A stretch of 64,000 nucleotides of DNA. Origin: Annona cherimola. Its lineage: Eukaryota > Streptophyta > Magnoliopsida > Magnoliales > Annonaceae. Shown here piece by piece: positions 61,336-64,000 of the stretch; the first letter of the stretch is position 1; each line of letters begins with the position of its first letter. The stretch lies in the NCBI GenBank assembly GCA_030490835.1, contig CM059971.1, forward strand, positions 620,001-684,000, in the 5' to 3' direction. A model generated the notes under the pieces. The model was not told the origin of the DNA and did no database searches. It saw only the letters and a list, made by a program, of their open reading frames with translations. A program made the position numbers and the translations under genes.

Positions 61336-62480
61336 TATTGATATTTATACATCAAGATTATTGATATTATAATTAAGTATATTCACAATTCTCATACCAC
61401 TGAACTAATTCTTCTATAAATTCCTTCACAATAAGAGAGAATTTATAAATGCCCCCCCCCCAAACCAAGGAAAAAACTATAAAAGGTCCCCACATCAAGG
61501 AAATTTTGTAAAAATATCCCTAAACTAAAGGAGAGAATCGAACACCTATTTTGTGGAAACCATGCCAAGGGTGTTACCACTAGGGCAATCCCCTAGTAGC
61601 AAAATCTTATTTTTTTTTCAAGGGAGTGAGGGTGTGTTTCCTATATGATAATTTTTTTAAATGAAATGATTTTGGTAAAAAAGTTTTTAAAATGCAGAAG
61701 TAATTTGATAGGATAAGGATAATAATAAGAGGTAAGAAAAATAAAGCTAAAATAAACAGAATAGTTGTGGAAATGATTTTAAAGTAGGATAATTATGCGT
61801 GAAGGTGAGAAAATTTGTTTGAAAATAAAGTAGTTGTGGAGAGTAACCATGAGCTATTTTTTAAAATATTCAATAATCCAAGCCATTCATCCATCCTACA
61901 AATGATTATACTGCTCATATAAGTCTCCATCATAAATTGTTTTAGTTAACATATAAGTCTCCATCAAGATTTTTTTGGTTATCCATAAATTAAATTCGAG
62001 CCTTCAATTCCACAGCCAGGTGTTGTAGAGCCTTTTTTTTGGGAATAAGGAATGACTTGTTTTTGTCATTGATTTATTGGACAACGACAACTGTTAATAA
62101 AATAGAACACCAACCAAACAAAAACAAGTACAACAACCCCACAAGTTATTACATAATTTAAGAACATCTAAAGAAAAACTCGAATGCAATAACGAAATGT
62201 TCTTTCAAGGCATGTGGATAGCCTTGTTTCTTTTGGGTGCATTCAAGAATAATTGAAAGAAAAATGATATAACATAATAGAGGTAATGAAGAAAAATAAT
62301 TAAAATAAAGTTAAATAAATAGGTTAGTTGTATGAATAGTTATATAGAAATTATTGAAAAGTATAACAGTTTGTCAAAGAAGATGTGAGGAAATAATTAA
62401 AAATATGACAATGGTAGAGAGGGAAAAATTTTAGATTGAAAAATTTTAACTGAAATGTTTTATCTTTTAACAAACGTACC
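61336..62480 (+). repeat. Tandem duplication, copy 1
   Basis: Colinear with 62990-64000, offset about 1655 bp. Shared phrases: AAGAGAGAATTTATAAAT, GGGTGTTACCACTAGGGCAA, GGAGAGTAACCATGAGCTAT, AAATTCGAGCCTTCAATT. A C10 run occurs at about 61453. Non-coding. Includes the MITE at 61630-61845. Confidence 0.85.
61630..61845 (+). mobile_element. Tourist-like MITE, truncated
   Basis: Starts GGGTGTGTTTCC and carries the family interior. The right terminus is replaced by other sequence. Duplicated at 63282-63500. Confidence 0.55.
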
Positions 62481-62985
62481 CGAGAGGTATGTCTGTTTAA
62501 TACCAAAACATTTCAAAGTAAAACATTTTAGTTTAAAACTTTTTCACTATGTATAAATTTCATTTTCCTATACAACTAATCTACTTTTCAATTGTTTCTA
62601 TATAACTGCTCATACAACTAAGACATTTATTTTAATTTTATTCTTTTTATTCATCACCATTACTCTTATCACATTTCATTATTTTCTCTCAGTTCGAAAA
62701 AGTTTTCATCCAAAAGTTTTATCACTTTCCACATACACCTGAAAAGTTTTTAAGGAATGGGTTTTTGAAATGTGAGAAGTAATGTAATATGATAATGATA
62801 ATAATATAAAAAGTAAGAAAAATAAAGTTAAAATAAATAGGTTTTCTGTATAAAAAGTAATGAAGAAACGATTTAAAAGCATGATAATCTTACGGAAAGG
62901 TACGAAGAAATGATTAAAAAAATAAAATACTTATGAAAAGAGAAAAATTTTAATGAAAAAACCATTAGGAATTTTTTTCAATCTT
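62225..62985. mobile_element. Cluster of three Tourist-like MITEs
   Basis: Forward copy about 62237-62482 (GGGTGCATTC to AACAAACGTACCC), reverse copy about 62500-62740 and forward copy about 62741-62965, back to back. Their reversed and forward arrangement could form a long hairpin in RNA. Confidence 0.6.
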
Positions 62986-62989
62986 CATT

Positions 62990-64000
62990 AATCCAAGCCG
63001 TTCATCCCACAAGAATTGATATTACAATTAAGTACAGTCGTAATTCTCATATTGTTGACGGAACTTTTCTATAAATTCTTTCACAACAAGAGAGAATTTA
63101 TAAATACCCCCTGAAACCAAGAGAAAAACCATAAAAGTCCCTCCACATCAAGGAAATGTTGTAAAAATATCCCTAAACTAAAGGAGAGAATTGAGCACTC
63201 ATTTTGTGGCAACAATGCGAAGGGTGTTACCACTAGGGCAATCACCTGGTGGAAAAATCTTATTTTTTTTGAAGGGAGTGAGGTTGCGTTTCCTATGTGA
63301 TAAAATTTTTAAATGAAAAGATTTTGGTAAAAAAGTTTTTAAAATGCAGAAGTAATGTGATATGATGAAGATAATAATAAGGGGTAAGAATACTAAAGCT
63401 AAAATAAATAGAATGGTTGTGGAAATGATTTTAAAGTAGGATAATTATGCGTGAAGGTGGGAAAATATATTTGAAAATAAAGTAGTTGTGGAGAGTAACC
63501 ATGAGCTATTTTTTTAAATCTTCAATAATCCAAGTCGTTCATCCATCGTGCAGATGATCATACTCCACATATCAGTATCCATCATAAATTATTTTTTTTT
63601 TTTGTTATCCATATAAGTCTCCATCAAGATTTTTTGGTTTTTCATAAATTAAATTCGAGCCTTCAATTCTACAGCTAGGTGTTGGAGAGCTTTTTTTTGG
63701 GATAAATGAGTGCCTTATTTTTGTCATTGATTTATTGGACAATAGCAACTATTAATAAAATAGAATACCAACCAAACAAAAACTAGTACAACAACCTCAC
63801 AAATTATTAAATAATTTAAGAACATTTGAAGGAAAAACTCAAATGCAATAATGAAATGTTCTTTCAAGGCATATGTCATAATAGAGGTAACGATGAGAAA
63901 TAATTACAATAAAGTTAACATAGATATTTTAATTGTATGAGTAGTTATATAGAAATTATTGAAAAGTATAGCAGTTTGTCTAGGAAGATGTGAATAAGTA
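62990..64000 (+). repeat. Tandem duplication, copy 2 (runs past the window end)
   Basis: Second copy of 61336-62480 with scattered substitutions and a deletion of about 60 bp near 63875, relative to 62210-62270 in copy 1. It contains the truncated MITE 63282-63500. Confidence 0.85.

Overview
This window looks like nuclear DNA of a flowering plant, species not identified. The evidence is an NB-LRR resistance gene, a plant DUF247 gene, a CREG-type gene with GT-AG introns, a Tnt1-like Ty1/copia element primed by initiator tRNA-Met, and many MITE, MULE, hAT and CACTA relics in AT-rich DNA. No CRISPR array, operon or convincing tRNA/rRNA gene was seen. One 100-N assembly gap lies at 39818-39917.

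Layout. (1) 1-8.4 kb: a minus-strand CC-NB-ARC-LRR gene, split by a full-length Ty1/copia element (2655-7949, target duplication GTAAA). The frame is exactly continuous if the element and one target copy are removed. A Tourist-like MITE at the window edge supplies the gene's present stop codon. (2) 9-20 kb: nested non-coding duplications, direct and inverted, with a MULE-like element (9082-10062) whose empty site is preserved in a paralogous copy at about 16.87 kb. (3) 12.9-38.2 kb: five copies of a CACTA-like derivative carrying a decayed Transposase_24-like coiled-coil segment, plus a decayed TNP2/DUF4218/DUF4216 transposase (24.1-26.1 kb), CACTA-like subterminal repeats (27.5 kb) and an RNase H (RVT_3) relic (28.6 kb). 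(4) 30.5-35.6 kb: a tandem array of about 2-kb units, one carrying a hAT-like insertion (32327-33056) that is absent from its neighbour. (5) 38.2-38.75 kb: an inverted partial copy of the last exon, 3' UTR and downstream flank of the CREG gene, which itself lies at 59.0-60.1 kb. (6) 38.9-47.8 and 51.4-54.65 kb: long LTRs of Ty3/gypsy type in both orientations. (7) 48.3-50.1 kb: a DUF247 membrane-anchored protein gene broken by one frameshift in a C8 run. (8) 55.5 kb: a short unidentified coding-like fragment. (9) 58.1-64 kb: the CREG 3' exons, whose first exon is not visible, followed by a MITE-rich tandem duplication.

The three host-type loci (NLR, DUF247, CREG-like) show no functional link. 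The common theme is host genes being cut, extended or copied by mobile elements. The most notable results are the in-frame antisense-LTR/NLR chimera, the MITE-derived NLR C-terminus and the duplicated CREG exon next to a CACTA-like derivative. I found no clearly new multi-gene system.
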